The position numbers and the translations under genes were made by a program. Positions 51,465-60,128 of a stretch of 64,000 nt of DNA are shown piece after piece (within the stretch, counting starts at the first letter, position 1; the number at the start of each line of letters is the position of its first letter). Below the pieces are notes generated by a model. It was not told the DNA's origin and made no database searches. It worked only from the letters and a program-made list of their open reading frames with translations. The stretch is from JAXDMU01 sp963762435 (GTDB lineage Bacteria > Pseudomonadota > Alphaproteobacteria > ATCC43930 > CGMCC-115725): the NCBI GenBank assembly GCA_963762435.1, contig CAVXLN010000017.1, positions 62,001 through 126,000 of the forward strand, in the 5' to 3' direction.

Positions 51465-52997
51465 GTGAACTATCCCGCAGACACCGTCATCCACCTGCTC
51501 GACAAGGGCGCCGAGACGGCCCCGGCGATCGCGGCCCCGGGCCGACCGGCGCTCAGCCACGGCGCCTTGCGGGCGCTCGCCGGTGCGACGGTCGCGGCTT
51601 TGAACGGCATGGGCATCGGTCGCAACGACCGGGTCGGCATCGTGCTGCCGAACGGCCCGGAGATGGCGACGATCTTCATCGCCGCCGCCTGCGGCACCAC
51701 GACGGCGCCGCTCAATCCCGCCTATCGCGCCGACGAGTTCGAATTCTACCTGTCCGACCTCAATGCCAAGGCGCTGATCATCCAGGCCGGCATGGAGAGC
51801 CCGGCGCGCGCCGTCGCCGCCCAGCGCGGCATTCCGATCATCGATCTCGTTCCAGACGAGAGCGGTCCGGCCGGCGCCTTCACGCTGAAGCCTGAAAAGC
51901 CGCTTGCCGGCACGCCGGCGCAGGGCGGCTTTGCCGGGCCCGAAGATGTGGCCTTGGTGCTCCACACCTCGGGCACGACCTCACGGCCCAAGATCGTGCC
52001 GCTGCGCCATATCAACGTCACGGCGTCGGCCTATCACATCGCTGATACGCTGGCGCTCGAGCCTGGCGATGTCTGCCTCAACATCATGCCGCTGTTCCAT
52101 ATTCACGGGCTCATCGCGGCGGTGCTGTCGAGCATCTCGGCGGGTGCTTCGACCAGCTGCACGCCCGGCTTCAACGCGCTCAAATTCTTCTCCTGGCTCG
52201 AGGAGGTGCGGCCGAGCTGGTACACGGCGGTGCCGACCATGCATCAGGCGATCCTGACGCGGGCCGGCCGCAACGCCGAGATCATCGAGCAGGGGCGGTT
52301 GCGGTTTGTCCGCTCCTCTTCGGCTTCGCTGCCGCCGCAGGTCATGACGGCGCTCGAGGAGACCTTCAAGGCACCGGTGATCGAGGCCTATGGCATGACC
52401 GAGGCGTCGCATCAGATGGCCTCGAACCCGCTGCCGCCGCGGCCGCACTATGCCGGCTCGGTCGGCATCGCGGCGGGGCCGGAAGTCGCGATCATGAGCG
52501 AGGACGGCGCGCTGCTGCCGTCGGGCGACCTCGGCGAGATCGTCATTCGCGGCCGCAACGTGACGGCCGGCTACGAGAACAATCCCGACGCCAACGCCAA
52601 GGCCTTCACCAATGGCTGGTTCCGCACCGGCGACCAGGGCATCATCGATGCTGAGGGCTATCTGCGCCTCACCGGGCGCTTGAAGGAGCTGATCAATCGC
52701 GGCGGTGAGAAGGTGAGCCCGCTCGAGGTCGATACCGTGCTGATGGACCATCCGGCCGTGGCGCAGGTTGTGACATTCGGCGTGCCGCACGCGATGCTGG
52801 GCGAGGATGTCGCCGCCGCCGTCGTGCTGCGCGAAGGGGCGAGCGTCGACGAGAAGGAGCTCAGGGGCTTCGCGGCCGAGCGGCTCGCCGATTTCAAGGT
52901 GCCGCGCAAGATCGTCTTCCTGGACGAGATCCCGAAGGGGGCCACTGGCAAGCTGCAGCGCATCGGCTTGGCCCAACGTCTCGGGGTCGCCCCGTGA
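51465..52997 (+). CDS. AMP-forming acyl-CoA synthetase, oxalate-CoA ligase-like
   Basis: 510 aa from the GTG at 51465, which has GGAGG at ideal spacing; the ATG at 51447 lies before that site. The adenylate-forming motifs are LVLHTSGTTSRPKIVPLRHI (A3), EAYGMTEASHQM (A5) and GWFRTGDQGIIDAEGYLRLT with the A10 Lys in PKGATGKLQRI. HTSGTTSRPK is the form found in oxalyl-CoA synthetases (AAE3/Pcs60). It probably activates oxalate or a related short acid in the cytoplasm. Its stop overlaps the GTG of the following dehydrogenase gene (GTGA). Confidence 0.88.
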   Translation: MNYPADTVIHLLDKGAETAPAIAAPGRPALSHGALRALAGATVAALNGMGIGRNDRVGIVLPNGPEMATIFIAAACGTTTAPLNPAYRADEFEFYLSDLNAKALIIQAGMESPARAVAAQRGIPIIDLVPDESGPAGAFTLKPEKPLAGTPAQGGFAGPEDVALVLHTSGTTSRPKIVPLRHINVTASAYHIADTLALEPGDVCLNIMPLFHIHGLIAAVLSSISAGASTSCTPGFNALKFFSWLEEVRPSWYTAVPTMHQAILTRAGRNAEIIEQGRLRFVRSSSASLPPQVMTALEETFKAPVIEAYGMTEASHQMASNPLPPRPHYAGSVGIAAGPEVAIMSEDGALLPSGDLGEIVIRGRNVTAGYENNPDANAKAFTNGWFRTGDQGIIDAEGYLRLTGRLKELINRGGEKVSPLEVDTVLMDHPAVAQVVTFGVPHAMLGEDVAAAVVLREGASVDEKELRGFAAERLADFKVPRKIVFLDEIPKGATGKLQRIGLAQRLGVAP

Positions 52998-53977
52998 AGG
53001 TCGCGATCTTCGGAGCCGGCGCCATCGGCGGCTATCTCGGCGTGAAGCTGGCGGCGGCGGGTGCCGATGTCAGCTTCATCGCGCGGGGCCCGCATCTCGC
53101 CGCCATGCGCGAGAATGGCGTGACCTTGAAAAGCGGCGGCGAGGAGATCGTCGTCCGTCCGCTCTGCACCGACGATCCAGCCGAGGCCGGGCCGCAGGAT
53201 TTCGTCATCGTCACGCTCAAGGCCCATTCGCTGCCCGATGCCGCGCCGCAGATCAAGCACCTCATGGGGCCGGACTCGACGCTCGTCACCGGCATCAACG
53301 GCATCCCCTACTGGTATTTCTACGGTGTCGACTCGCCCTGGCGCGACCGGCCGATCGAAAGCGTCGATCCGGGCGGAGCCCTCTGGCAGACGCTGCATCC
53401 GTCGCGCGTGCTGCACGCCATCGTCTATCCGGCCGCCGAGGTGACGGCGCCCGGCATCATCGAGCACAGCTATGGTGATCGCTTCAGCCTGGGCGAACCC
53501 GACGGCAGCAAGAGCGAGCGCGCCGAGGCGCTGTCGAAGTTGATGATCGCGGCCGGGCTCAAGGCGCCGGTGCGGCCGCGCATCCGCGACGAGATCTGGG
53601 TCAAGCTGTGGGGCAACATGGCCTTCAACCCGATCTCGGCCTTGACTGGCTCGACGCTCGACCGGATTGCCGGCCGGCCCGATCTGCGCGCCGTCTCGCG
53701 CGCTATGATGGTTGAAGGCCGCGATGTCGCCGAAGCGCTCGGCATTCGTTTTTCGATCGATGTCGACAAGCGGCTCGATGGCGGCGCCGAGGTCGGCGCC
53801 CACAAGACCTCGATGCTGCAGGATCTGGAGCGCGGCCGGCCGATGGAGATCGATGCCATCCTGGGTGCTGTGGTCGAGCTCGGCCGGCTGGTCGAGCGGC
53901 CGATGCCCAATTGCGAAATGATGCTGGCGCTCGTCCGCGAACGCGCCCGCCTCGCCGGTTGTTATTCCGCCGATTAG
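52994..53977 (+). CDS. ketopantoate reductase (ApbA/PanE)-family dehydrogenase
   Basis: 327 aa, starting GTG (MKVAIFGAGAIGGYLGVKLA), the Rossmann NADP-binding motif G-x-G-x-x-G. Further family features are VTLKAHSLPDAAPQI, VTGINGIPYWYFYG and the C-terminal catalytic region KLWGNMAFNPISALTGSTLD with TSMLQDLERGRPMEIDAILG. The family contains 2-dehydropantoate 2-reductase (pantothenate synthesis) and many catabolic relatives. The overlap with an oxalate-CoA-ligase-like gene and an Asn/Ser pattern that is not clearly PanE mean the 2-oxo acid substrate is open. Confidence 0.88.
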   Translation: MKVAIFGAGAIGGYLGVKLAAAGADVSFIARGPHLAAMRENGVTLKSGGEEIVVRPLCTDDPAEAGPQDFVIVTLKAHSLPDAAPQIKHLMGPDSTLVTGINGIPYWYFYGVDSPWRDRPIESVDPGGALWQTLHPSRVLHAIVYPAAEVTAPGIIEHSYGDRFSLGEPDGSKSERAEALSKLMIAAGLKAPVRPRIRDEIWVKLWGNMAFNPISALTGSTLDRIAGRPDLRAVSRAMMVEGRDVAEALGIRFSIDVDKRLDGGAEVGAHKTSMLQDLERGRPMEIDAILGAVVELGRLVERPMPNCEMMLALVRERARLAGCYSAD

Positions 53978-54228
53978 GGCCGATTTTGCTTGAATACTGA
54001 GGTAACCGAGATATGAATATTTAGTCATCTTAACAGCATAAAATTTTATATAATAAAACTGGAGACGATACTTCTTTGCCCCATGCCAGGATTTCGGTAT
54101 GGTCGCCATCATCCGGATAGAACTCGGTCGGGCCAAGCCCGATCTCTGTTCGGCCATGATGATGAAACCGCCCACAAATGGGCCATCGCTGCGAAGTCGG
54201 CGGTGTCTAGTCCTTAAAGGAAGCAAAT
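53978..54228 (+). promoter_or_regulatory. AT-rich promoter and leader region of the flagellin gene
   Basis: Positions 53985-54060 are strongly AT-rich, with TTAACA at 54030 and TATAAT at 54049-54054 (spacing too short for a standard pair). The remaining 170 bases up to the ATG would be an untranslated leader. It contains a TCGGGC stem (arms 54128-54133 and 54137-54142) and ends in AAAGGAAG before the start codon. Alphaproteobacterial flagellin mRNAs are often controlled through such leaders (FlaF/FlbT), and here that is inference. Confidence 0.45.
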
Positions 54229-55185
54229 ATGTCAGGTATTACTCTTAACTCGTCGTCACGTTCGACCCTGCTCTCGCTGCAGAACGTCACGTCACTTTTC
54301 AATACCACCCAGAACGAGCTGAACACCGGCAAGAAGGTCAATTCTGCCGCTGACGGTGCGACCGCCTTCTTCCAGTCCCAGTCGCTGTCGGATCGCGCTT
54401 CCGACATTCTGAACCGCAAGAGCAACATCGATCAGAACGTTCAGTCGGTGGAAACAGCACTGACCGCGACCTCGGCCGTGACGAGCCTGCTGCAGCAGCT
54501 GCAAGGTGTCGTCGACGGTGCCCGCGGCGCCTCGCTCAACCAGCGCATCGCGTCCACCCAGCAGTTCAAGGATATCGGCCAGCAGCTGGCACAGCTGGTC
54601 AAGGACGCCTCGTTCCAGGGTCTCAACATCCTGACCTCGACCTCGGCGACGCTCTCGACCCAGTTCTCCGAGCGTACGGCGGCGACCTTCACCATCCAGG
54701 GCTACGATCTGGTCGCGACCTCGACCAACAATGGCCGCACGCTGTTCACCCAGGCCGCGGTCTTCAAGTCCGACGGCTCGCTCGCCTTCACGAACATCAT
54801 CGGTGACTCGACCCTCACCAATACAGTCAAGGGCTTCTCGCAGCTCGACCTCACCGGCACCCAGGCCGGCACGGGCACGGTGAAGGCATCGATCGCGAAT
54901 GCGATCTTCACCGGTACCGACAACCGCATCTCGAACGCGATCAGCCAGCTTCGTGGTATCAGTGCCGCTCTCGGCACCAACGTCACGATCCTGCAGACCC
55001 GCTCGAGCTTCAGCTCCAACTACTCCAACTCGCTGACATCCGGCGCCAACTCCCTGACGCTGGCCGACCTCAACACCGAGGCGGCGGACTCCCAGGCCCT
55101 GCAGCTGCGCCAGCAGTTCGGCGTGCAGGCCTTGGTCAGCGCCAACACCCAGAACCAGTCGGTCCTGTCGCTGCTCCGCGGCTAA
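54229..55185 (+). CDS. flagellin
   Basis: 318 aa. The N-terminal D0/D1 helices (LSLQNVTSLFNTTQNELNTG then KKVNSAADGATAFFQSQSL) and the C-terminal D0 helix (DSQALQLRQQFGVQALVSAN and ending QSVLSLLRG) match flagellins that polymerise into the filament. The middle D2 region is very short, giving a filament of minimal thickness. AAAGGAAG precedes the ATG. Codon choice is strongly biased to C/G-ending favourites, as expected for a highly expressed protein. No other flagellar genes are present in the window. A strong terminator follows. Confidence 0.95.
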   Translation: MSGITLNSSSRSTLLSLQNVTSLFNTTQNELNTGKKVNSAADGATAFFQSQSLSDRASDILNRKSNIDQNVQSVETALTATSAVTSLLQQLQGVVDGARGASLNQRIASTQQFKDIGQQLAQLVKDASFQGLNILTSTSATLSTQFSERTAATFTIQGYDLVATSTNNGRTLFTQAAVFKSDGSLAFTNIIGDSTLTNTVKGFSQLDLTGTQAGTGTVKASIANAIFTGTDNRISNAISQLRGISAALGTNVTILQTRSSFSSNYSNSLTSGANSLTLADLNTEAADSQALQLRQQFGVQALVSANTQNQSVLSLLRG

Positions 55186-55207
55186 TCGGATCGCTGATCT
55201 CGACGAG

Positions 55208-55241
55208 AAGGCGGCCGGGGCGACCCGGCCGCCTTTTCTTT
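55208..55241 (+). terminator. intrinsic terminator of the flagellin gene
   Basis: A 12-bp perfect stem (arms 55208-55219 and 55224-55235, loop GCGA) of AAGGCGGCCGGG type is followed by TTCTTTT. It lies 22 bp after the flagellin stop. Confidence 0.9.
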
Positions 55242-55289
55242 TGGCCGATTGGGCTTATGTTCGAGCTTTATCACAATCGGGAGCGGGCG

Positions 55290-55580
55290 ATGCAGCAGGC
55301 GGAAGCGATCCTTCGTGTCGAGACGGACGAGGTGCGCGTGACCGAGTGGCGCTTCGCCCCCGGTGCGGCCACCGGGCATCATCGGCATGGTTACGACTAT
55401 GTCGTAGTCCCGCTCACGGCGGGGCAGCTCAAGATCGTGAGCGCCGAGGGCGAGGCTCGCGCGGCGCTGGAGCCCGGCGGCGCCTATTTCCGCCGGGCCG
55501 GGGTCGAGCATGACGTGATCAATGGCGGCACCGAACCGCTCGCGTTCGTCGAGATCGAGCTCAAGCGCCAGCCTGGCTGA
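55290..55580 (+). CDS. small cupin-domain protein
   Basis: 96 aa from the ATG at 55290, preceded by GGGAG; an ATG at 55257 close to the terminator has no clear ribosome site. The single cupin barrel carries the metal-binding H-x-H in ATGHHRHGYDYVVVPL and the second motif PGGAYFRRAGVEHDVIN with its distal His. Family members are metal-dependent enzymes or small binding proteins. No partner or substrate is apparent. It is convergent with the sulfotransferase gene, with 6 bp between stops. Confidence 0.82.
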   Translation: MQQAEAILRVETDEVRVTEWRFAPGAATGHHRHGYDYVVVPLTAGQLKIVSAEGEARAALEPGGAYFRRAGVEHDVINGGTEPLAFVEIELKRQPG

Positions 55581-55586
55581 CTCGCT

Positions 55587-56414
55587 TCACCCGAGATATC
55601 CGAATCGCCGCATCTCTTCGCCGTGATCATGTTCGATCCGGGCAATCTGGGCGAGGCTAAGGCCCGTGCGCCATTGCCCGGCCGTGCCGCCATGGAAGAA
55701 CGACGCCGACGAGACCGGCCGCTCGACGAAACCGTGCTCTTGCTCCTGCGCCTTGAGCGTTCCGAAGGCGCTGTGGTGGATCGCGCGCTCGAGGCGGTCG
55801 CGTGCCGGCTCGGTGCCGAGAAAACGGATGAGCCGTCCGAAGCCCGTGACGGGATCGGCCAGCATGTCCTCGTAGCGCAGCACCAGCTGATGTCGCGGCG
55901 GGTTCCGCGTCCAGCTGCGCACATGACCCGACCAACTGCTGAGTTGCTCGAACACCTTCTGGTCGTCGCCGCCGGCAAAGGCGTTCTCTTCCGCCATGAA
56001 GGTAATGATCTCATCGATCGGTCGGCCGAGATGGCGGCTGTAGGACAGCGCCACGTCGCGCGGGTCGCGGATCAGATAAAGGCTGCCGGCGGTATGCTGC
56101 GGCGTCAGCAGCGGCACGCCGGCGACGACGAGGGCGGCATTGTGGGTCTTGACGAAGACCAAATCCGGAAAGGCCTGCGTCAGGTCCCGATGGACGAGCG
56201 GCCTCAGCCGCTGCACGCTGTCGGTCGAATAGGCCGAAGCGGGCCTCGGATCGTAACGCTGATAGAGGGCCGCATCATTCTCGGACGCGGTGAAATCGGA
56301 CAGGCGATTGATGTCGTAGGGTTCGGCCGGCCGGCGCAAATAGTTGTGCAGAAAGGCGCGCAGCCAAGTATTGCCCGACTTCGGATATGAGGCGAGCCAG
56401 AGGATCCGGCCCAT
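55587..56414 (-). CDS. PAPS-dependent sulfotransferase
   Basis: 275 aa from the ATG at 56414 (MGRILWLASYPKSGNTWLRA); the frame is open for another 104 residues, but these are antisense to the FKBP gene and carry no motif. YPKSGNTWLRAFL is the 5'-phosphosulfate loop, FVKTHNAALVV the catalytic-His strand and LYLIRDPRDVALSYSRHLG the 3'-phosphate-binding segment. This is a cytosolic-type enzyme that moves sulfate from PAPS to a hydroxyl group of a small molecule or lipid. The acceptor is unknown. It is divergent from the FKBP gene across 120 bp. Confidence 0.9.
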   Translation of the reverse strand: MGRILWLASYPKSGNTWLRAFLHNYLRRPAEPYDINRLSDFTASENDAALYQRYDPRPASAYSTDSVQRLRPLVHRDLTQAFPDLVFVKTHNAALVVAGVPLLTPQHTAGSLYLIRDPRDVALSYSRHLGRPIDEIITFMAEENAFAGGDDQKVFEQLSSWSGHVRSWTRNPPRHQLVLRYEDMLADPVTGFGRLIRFLGTEPARDRLERAIHHSAFGTLKAQEQEHGFVERPVSSASFFHGGTAGQWRTGLSLAQIARIEHDHGEEMRRFGYLG

Positions 56415-56534
56415 GGGCACCTGCCGCGATGAAAAAAGCGCTGGCGAAATTAGCGAAAGCCGCCGAAATTGCAATGGCCGGCCCCGGTTCCTCCGCGGGC
56501 CGGTTTGTCCTTCCACCAAAGCCACCGGAGAAAG

Positions 56535-56987
56535 ATGCTGACCTCGCGCCTTTCGAGCCTGGCCGCCGCGCTCGCCGTCGCACTCGCGTCGCCGGCCTTC
56601 GCAGCCGATCCGCCGGCTCACCCCGCTGTTGGAGAAACCATTGTGACTGCTTCCGAATTGCGCATCACCGATACCAAGATCGGCGACGGTGCCACACCCC
56701 AGACCGGCCAGATCTGCGTCATGCATTATACCGGCTGGCTCTATGAGAATGGCAGCAAGGGAACCAAGTTCGACAGCTCCTATGATCGCGGCAAGCCGTT
56801 CGAGTTCCCGATCGGGACAGGCCGCGTGATCAAGGGCTGGGACGAGGGCGTCGCCACCATGAAGGTCGGCGGCAAGCGCACCCTCATCATCCCGCCGGAG
56901 CTGGGCTATGGCGCGCGCGGCGCTGGCGGCGTCATCCCGCCCAACGCCACGCTGATCTTCGATGTCGAGCTGCTCGACGTAAAATAG
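56535..56987 (+). CDS. periplasmic FKBP-type peptidyl-prolyl isomerase
   Basis: 150 aa from the ATG at 56535 (GGAG upstream; in-frame Met at 56469 would precede no signal peptide). A signal sequence (LSSLAAALAVALASPAFAAD) is followed by a single FKBP domain of about 108 residues: VMHYTGWLYENGSKGTKFDS, FEFPIGTGRVIKGWDEGVA, KRTLIIPPELGYGARGAGGV and IPPNATLIFDVELL. The pocket Tyr, Phe, Asp and Trp residues are all kept, so it should be active in the periplasm as a folding catalyst. A palindromic repeat begins 2 bp after the stop. Confidence 0.93.
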   Translation: MLTSRLSSLAAALAVALASPAFAADPPAHPAVGETIVTASELRITDTKIGDGATPQTGQICVMHYTGWLYENGSKGTKFDSSYDRGKPFEFPIGTGRVIKGWDEGVATMKVGGKRTLIIPPELGYGARGAGGVIPPNATLIFDVELLDVK

Positions 56988-56988
56988 C

Positions 56989-57096
56989 TTAGAGCATTTT
57001 CCGTTCGCGTATGCTCACGGCTAAGGCTCTAATCTGTTGGTTTGACGAGCATCTTCACCCGTTTCGATGAGTCCATCGAAACGGGATTTGCTCTAA
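56989..57096. repeat. palindromic intergenic repeat ending in TTAGAGCA/TGCTCTAA
   Basis: The 108-bp element has inverted 8-bp ends TTAGAGCA (56989-56996) and TGCTCTAA (57089-57096), with a further GCTCTAA at 57026-57032. Inside is a perfect 12-bp stem (arms 57058-57069 and 57074-57085, CCCGTTTCGATG type). It has the same general plan as the 41257-41373 element, with an AGAGC-like frame around a long perfect hairpin. It fills the gap between convergent genes and contains the stop codon of the permease gene. Confidence 0.75.
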
Positions 57097-58277
57097 ACGG
57101 CTCGAAGCGCCGTCGCGATCGGTTGGCGGGCGGCCCGGATCGCCGGGAACAGGCCGCCCAGCACGCCGATCGCGCAGGCGCCGACGATCCCCATCAGCAT
57201 GAGGTCCGTGCTGACGGTCAGCCGGAACACCACTTGCGTGAAATTGCCGCCGAGCGTGTTGGCGGCGTTGCCGTTGAACACGAGATCGGCGATCGCCGCT
57301 CCGATGATTCCGCCCAGGAGTGCCAGGACCAGCGCCTCGGCGAAGACCGAGATGACGACGGCCAAGGCGCTGAACCCGATCGCGCGCAAAGTGGCGATCT
57401 CGACCGTGCGCGCCGAAACGGCGGAATACATGGTGTTGAGCGCGCCGAAGAGCGCGCCGATCGCCATGATGCTGCCGACGACATAGGCCAGGTAATCGAG
57501 CATCGTGCTGAGCCGGCCCGAGAGCTGCGCGTAATAATCCGTCTCGCGCTTGACATCGACCGAAAGGCTCGGATTGGTCGTGAGCGCCGCCTTGAAGGCA
57601 TCGAAGCTCGCGGGCGTGTCCAGCAACACCGTGACGCTATTGAAAAGACTGCGCCGAAAGGCCGAAAGCAGCGTCTCGCTGTCGCCGATGAGCTCCAATT
57701 CATGGGCGTCGCCATGGCTCGTGAACACGCCGACGATAGTCCAGTCATTCTCGCGGAAGGTGATGTGATCGCCGAGGGCCACGCCGGCGAACTGGATCTG
57801 CGCCGAGCGGCCGACGATCAGCTCATGCGTGCCGGGGCGGAACAGGCGGCCCTCGACCAGCCGGATCTCGGGCCGCAGCGCCAGCCATTCGGCGCCGGCG
57901 CCGCGTACGGTGAGGTTGGCGTCAGTGCCGCTCGCCTTCAAGGGCTGACCCACGATCGAGACGAGATCGGCCGAGCCGATCGGATGGCCCTCGGCGTCTT
58001 TCTTGACGCCCGGCGCATCGAGGATGGTCAGCACCGCGTCGCGGCTGAGGCTGCTCGAAAGCTCGGTCTCGGAGCCGCCGCGCAGCACGATGACCCGATC
58101 CGGCCGGCCGGCACCGGCCAACGTCTCCTGAAAGCCATGGGCCATCGCCAGCACCGAGACGAGCACGGCGACGACGCCGGCAATGCCGACAACGATGACG
58201 GAGGAGGTACCGAGGCGCTGCGGGATGCTGCGCAGATTCATCATCGTGACGGCGCCGATCTGGCTGAGCATGCTCAT
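57093..58277 (-). CDS. ABC exporter permease (FtsX/MacB type), second copy
   Basis: 394 aa with one N-terminal span (VIVVGIAGVVAVLVSVLAMA), a large periplasmic domain (about 45-265) and three C-terminal spans (YLAYVVGSIMAIGALFGALN; ALVLALLGGIIGAAIADLVF; LMLMGIVGACAIGVLGGLFP), closing with IRAARQPIATALRAV. It belongs to the MacB/FtsX permease class. It is the last gene of a four-gene unit, 3 bp after a related permease, and the two presumably form a heterodimer. Its TAG stop lies inside the palindromic repeat. The substrate is unknown. Confidence 0.88.
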   Translation of the reverse strand: MSMLSQIGAVTMMNLRSIPQRLGTSSVIVVGIAGVVAVLVSVLAMAHGFQETLAGAGRPDRVIVLRGGSETELSSSLSRDAVLTILDAPGVKKDAEGHPIGSADLVSIVGQPLKASGTDANLTVRGAGAEWLALRPEIRLVEGRLFRPGTHELIVGRSAQIQFAGVALGDHITFRENDWTIVGVFTSHGDAHELELIGDSETLLSAFRRSLFNSVTVLLDTPASFDAFKAALTTNPSLSVDVKRETDYYAQLSGRLSTMLDYLAYVVGSIMAIGALFGALNTMYSAVSARTVEIATLRAIGFSALAVVISVFAEALVLALLGGIIGAAIADLVFNGNAANTLGGNFTQVVFRLTVSTDLMLMGIVGACAIGVLGGLFPAIRAARQPIATALRAV

Positions 58278-58280
58278 GGC

Positions 58281-59426
58281 TCAGCGTCCCGCCAGCGCGT
58301 CGATGATGTTCATCCGGCGCGCCCGCAAGGCAGGCGGCAGGCCGATGACGCAGGCGAGGAGTGCCGCGATGCCGATGCCGAGCGGGATGACGCTCGCCGG
58401 CAGGGTGGCGACGCCGATCATCGATTTGAGCTGAGGGAAGGCGAGGTCGGCGAGCCCGAGCCCGATGAGGGCGGCACTGACGCATAGGAAGAGCGCTTCG
58501 GTCAGGATCAGCGTCAGCACGCCGGTCTCGGTGAAGCCGAGCGTCTTCAGCACGGCGAATTCCGGGATCCGCTCGCGGACCGACTGCATCATGGTGTTGC
58601 CGGTCAGGAACAGCAGCGTGAACAGCACGGCGCCGATGATGGCGGTCGCGATGAACTGGATATCGCCCTGCTGCTTGAGGAAGGCTTGCGCCGATTCCTT
58701 CTCGGTCAGCGTCTTGGTCTCGTCGCTCGAATTGGCGAAGCGCTCGTCGATTGCCTTGCTGATCGCGGCGGATTGCTTCGGGTCGGCGACGCGCACCGTG
58801 TACCAGCCGATCGTGCCTTTGCCGAAGGTGCGCGCCTCGTCGAAATAGGTGTGGTTGAACAGGAACAGATTCTCGTTCGTGCGATCGTCGGGGTCGGTGA
58901 AGATGCCGACGATGTCGAAGTTCCAATCCGAGCTGCCGTCGCGATTTACCCAGATGGTCGATTTCAGCGGCACGCGGTCGCCGATCTTCCAGCCCCATTT
59001 GTCGGCGATATCCTTGCCGACGACGGCGCCGGTGCGCGTATGGGCGAAGGCCTGCAGCTGGTCGGCCGGCAGCTTCAGCTCGGGGAACAGATTGAAATAA
59101 CGCTCCGGCTCGACCGGGAAGGTGAACATGAAATTCTTCGGATCCTGATAATAGCCGCCGAACCAGCTGGCATAGGCGACGGCGGTGACGCCGGGCACGC
59201 TCTCGAGCTGTGCCAGATGCGCATAGGGCAGGGATTCGGTGAAATTGATCCGGCTCTGCACGACCAGCCGATCGACCCCGGCATTGGACACGCTCTGATC
59301 GAAGGCGGTGCTCACCCCTTGCAGCAGCCCGAACAGCAGAAAGGCGATCACGACCGACAGCAGCGTGAAGATGGTGCGGAGCGGCTTGCGCCAGAGCCCG
59401 GCCCAGACGAGCGGCAGGTACTTCAT
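58281..59426 (-). CDS. ABC exporter permease (FtsX/MacB type), first copy
   Basis: 381 aa from the ATG at 59426 (MKYLPLVWAGLWRKPLRTIF), overlapping the ATPase stop by 4 bp; the frame remains open up to 59873, but only as antisense to the ATPase gene. It has an N-terminal span (TLLSVVIAFLLFGLLQGVST), a periplasmic domain of about 220 residues and three C-terminal spans (FIATAIIGAVLFTLLFLTGN; LILTEALFLCVSAALIGLGL; VIPLGIGIAALLACVIGLPP). It partners the second permease and the ATPase to make an exporter driven from the cytoplasm. Confidence 0.9.
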   Translation of the reverse strand: MKYLPLVWAGLWRKPLRTIFTLLSVVIAFLLFGLLQGVSTAFDQSVSNAGVDRLVVQSRINFTESLPYAHLAQLESVPGVTAVAYASWFGGYYQDPKNFMFTFPVEPERYFNLFPELKLPADQLQAFAHTRTGAVVGKDIADKWGWKIGDRVPLKSTIWVNRDGSSDWNFDIVGIFTDPDDRTNENLFLFNHTYFDEARTFGKGTIGWYTVRVADPKQSAAISKAIDERFANSSDETKTLTEKESAQAFLKQQGDIQFIATAIIGAVLFTLLFLTGNTMMQSVRERIPEFAVLKTLGFTETGVLTLILTEALFLCVSAALIGLGLADLAFPQLKSMIGVATLPASVIPLGIGIAALLACVIGLPPALRARRMNIIDALAGR

Positions 59427-60118
59427 GCGGCGGTCCTCGCCTCGGCATCGACCAGCTGGCCCTTGTCGACATGGAGCTGCCGCGAGGCGTAATCGGCGGC
59501 GCGCTGGTCGTGGGTCACCATGATGATGGTTTTGCCCTGCTCGCGATTGAGCGTGCGCAGGAGTTCCAGGATCTCGTCGGCGGTGTGCCGGTCGAGATCG
59601 CCGGTCGGCTCGTCGCAGATGAGAAGCGCCGGATCGGTCACGATGGCGCGCGCGATGCCGACCCGCTGCTGCTGGCCGCCCGAGAGCTCGTTCGGCTTGT
59701 GCCGGGCGCGGTCGGCGAGGCCGACGATGCCGAGCGCCGTCTCGACATGCGCCCGCCGCTCGCGGCCATTGAGCCGGGTCAAGAGCAGCGGCAGCTCGAC
59801 ATTGCGCTCGGCCGACAGCATCGGCATGAGATTGTAGAATTGGAAGACGAAGCCCACATGGCTCGCCCGCCAATGGGCCAGCTGGCTATTCGACAATTGG
59901 TCGATGCGCTCTCCGCCGACCACGACCTCGCCCTCGTCCGGCCGGTCGAGCCCGCCCAGCAGATTCAAAAGCGTGGTCTTGCCCGAGCCCGAGGGGCCCA
60001 TGAGCGCCAGGAACTCGCCGGCCGGCACCTCGAGATTGAGGCGGTGCAGCACTTCGACTGTCTGCTTGCCGCGCTTGTAGCGCTTCACGATATTGCTGAG
60101 GGTGACGGCGCTGGTCAT
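59423..60118 (-). CDS. ABC exporter ATP-binding protein (LolD/MacB class)
   Basis: 231 aa from the ATG at 60118, with GGAGG 5 bases upstream; the in-frame Met at 60289 is antisense to the fusion-protein end. Walker A LMGPSGSGKTTLLNLLGGLD, Q-loop VGFVFQFYNLMPMLSAERNV, signature NELSGGQQQRVGIARAIVTD, Walker B LLICDEPTGDLD and switch His in MVTHDQRAADYA are all intact. It starts 10 bp after the fusion-protein gene. The YNLMP(M)LSAERNVELPLL stretch is typical of LolD/MacB ATPases. Confidence 0.95.
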   Translation of the reverse strand: MTSAVTLSNIVKRYKRGKQTVEVLHRLNLEVPAGEFLALMGPSGSGKTTLLNLLGGLDRPDEGEVVVGGERIDQLSNSQLAHWRASHVGFVFQFYNLMPMLSAERNVELPLLLTRLNGRERRAHVETALGIVGLADRARHKPNELSGGQQQRVGIARAIVTDPALLICDEPTGDLDRHTADEILELLRTLNREQGKTIIMVTHDQRAADYASRQLHVDKGQLVDAEARTAA

Positions 60119-60128
60119 GGAGCCTCCG

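Noticed and set aside
56415..56726. Upstream extension of the sulfotransferase
   Set aside because: It is antisense to the FKBP gene, and the PAPS-binding start motif follows Met at 56414 directly.
59427..59873. Upstream extension of the first ABC permease
   Set aside because: It lies inside the ATPase gene in another frame with Arg-rich nonsense, and the ATGA overlap at 59423-59426 gives the true start.
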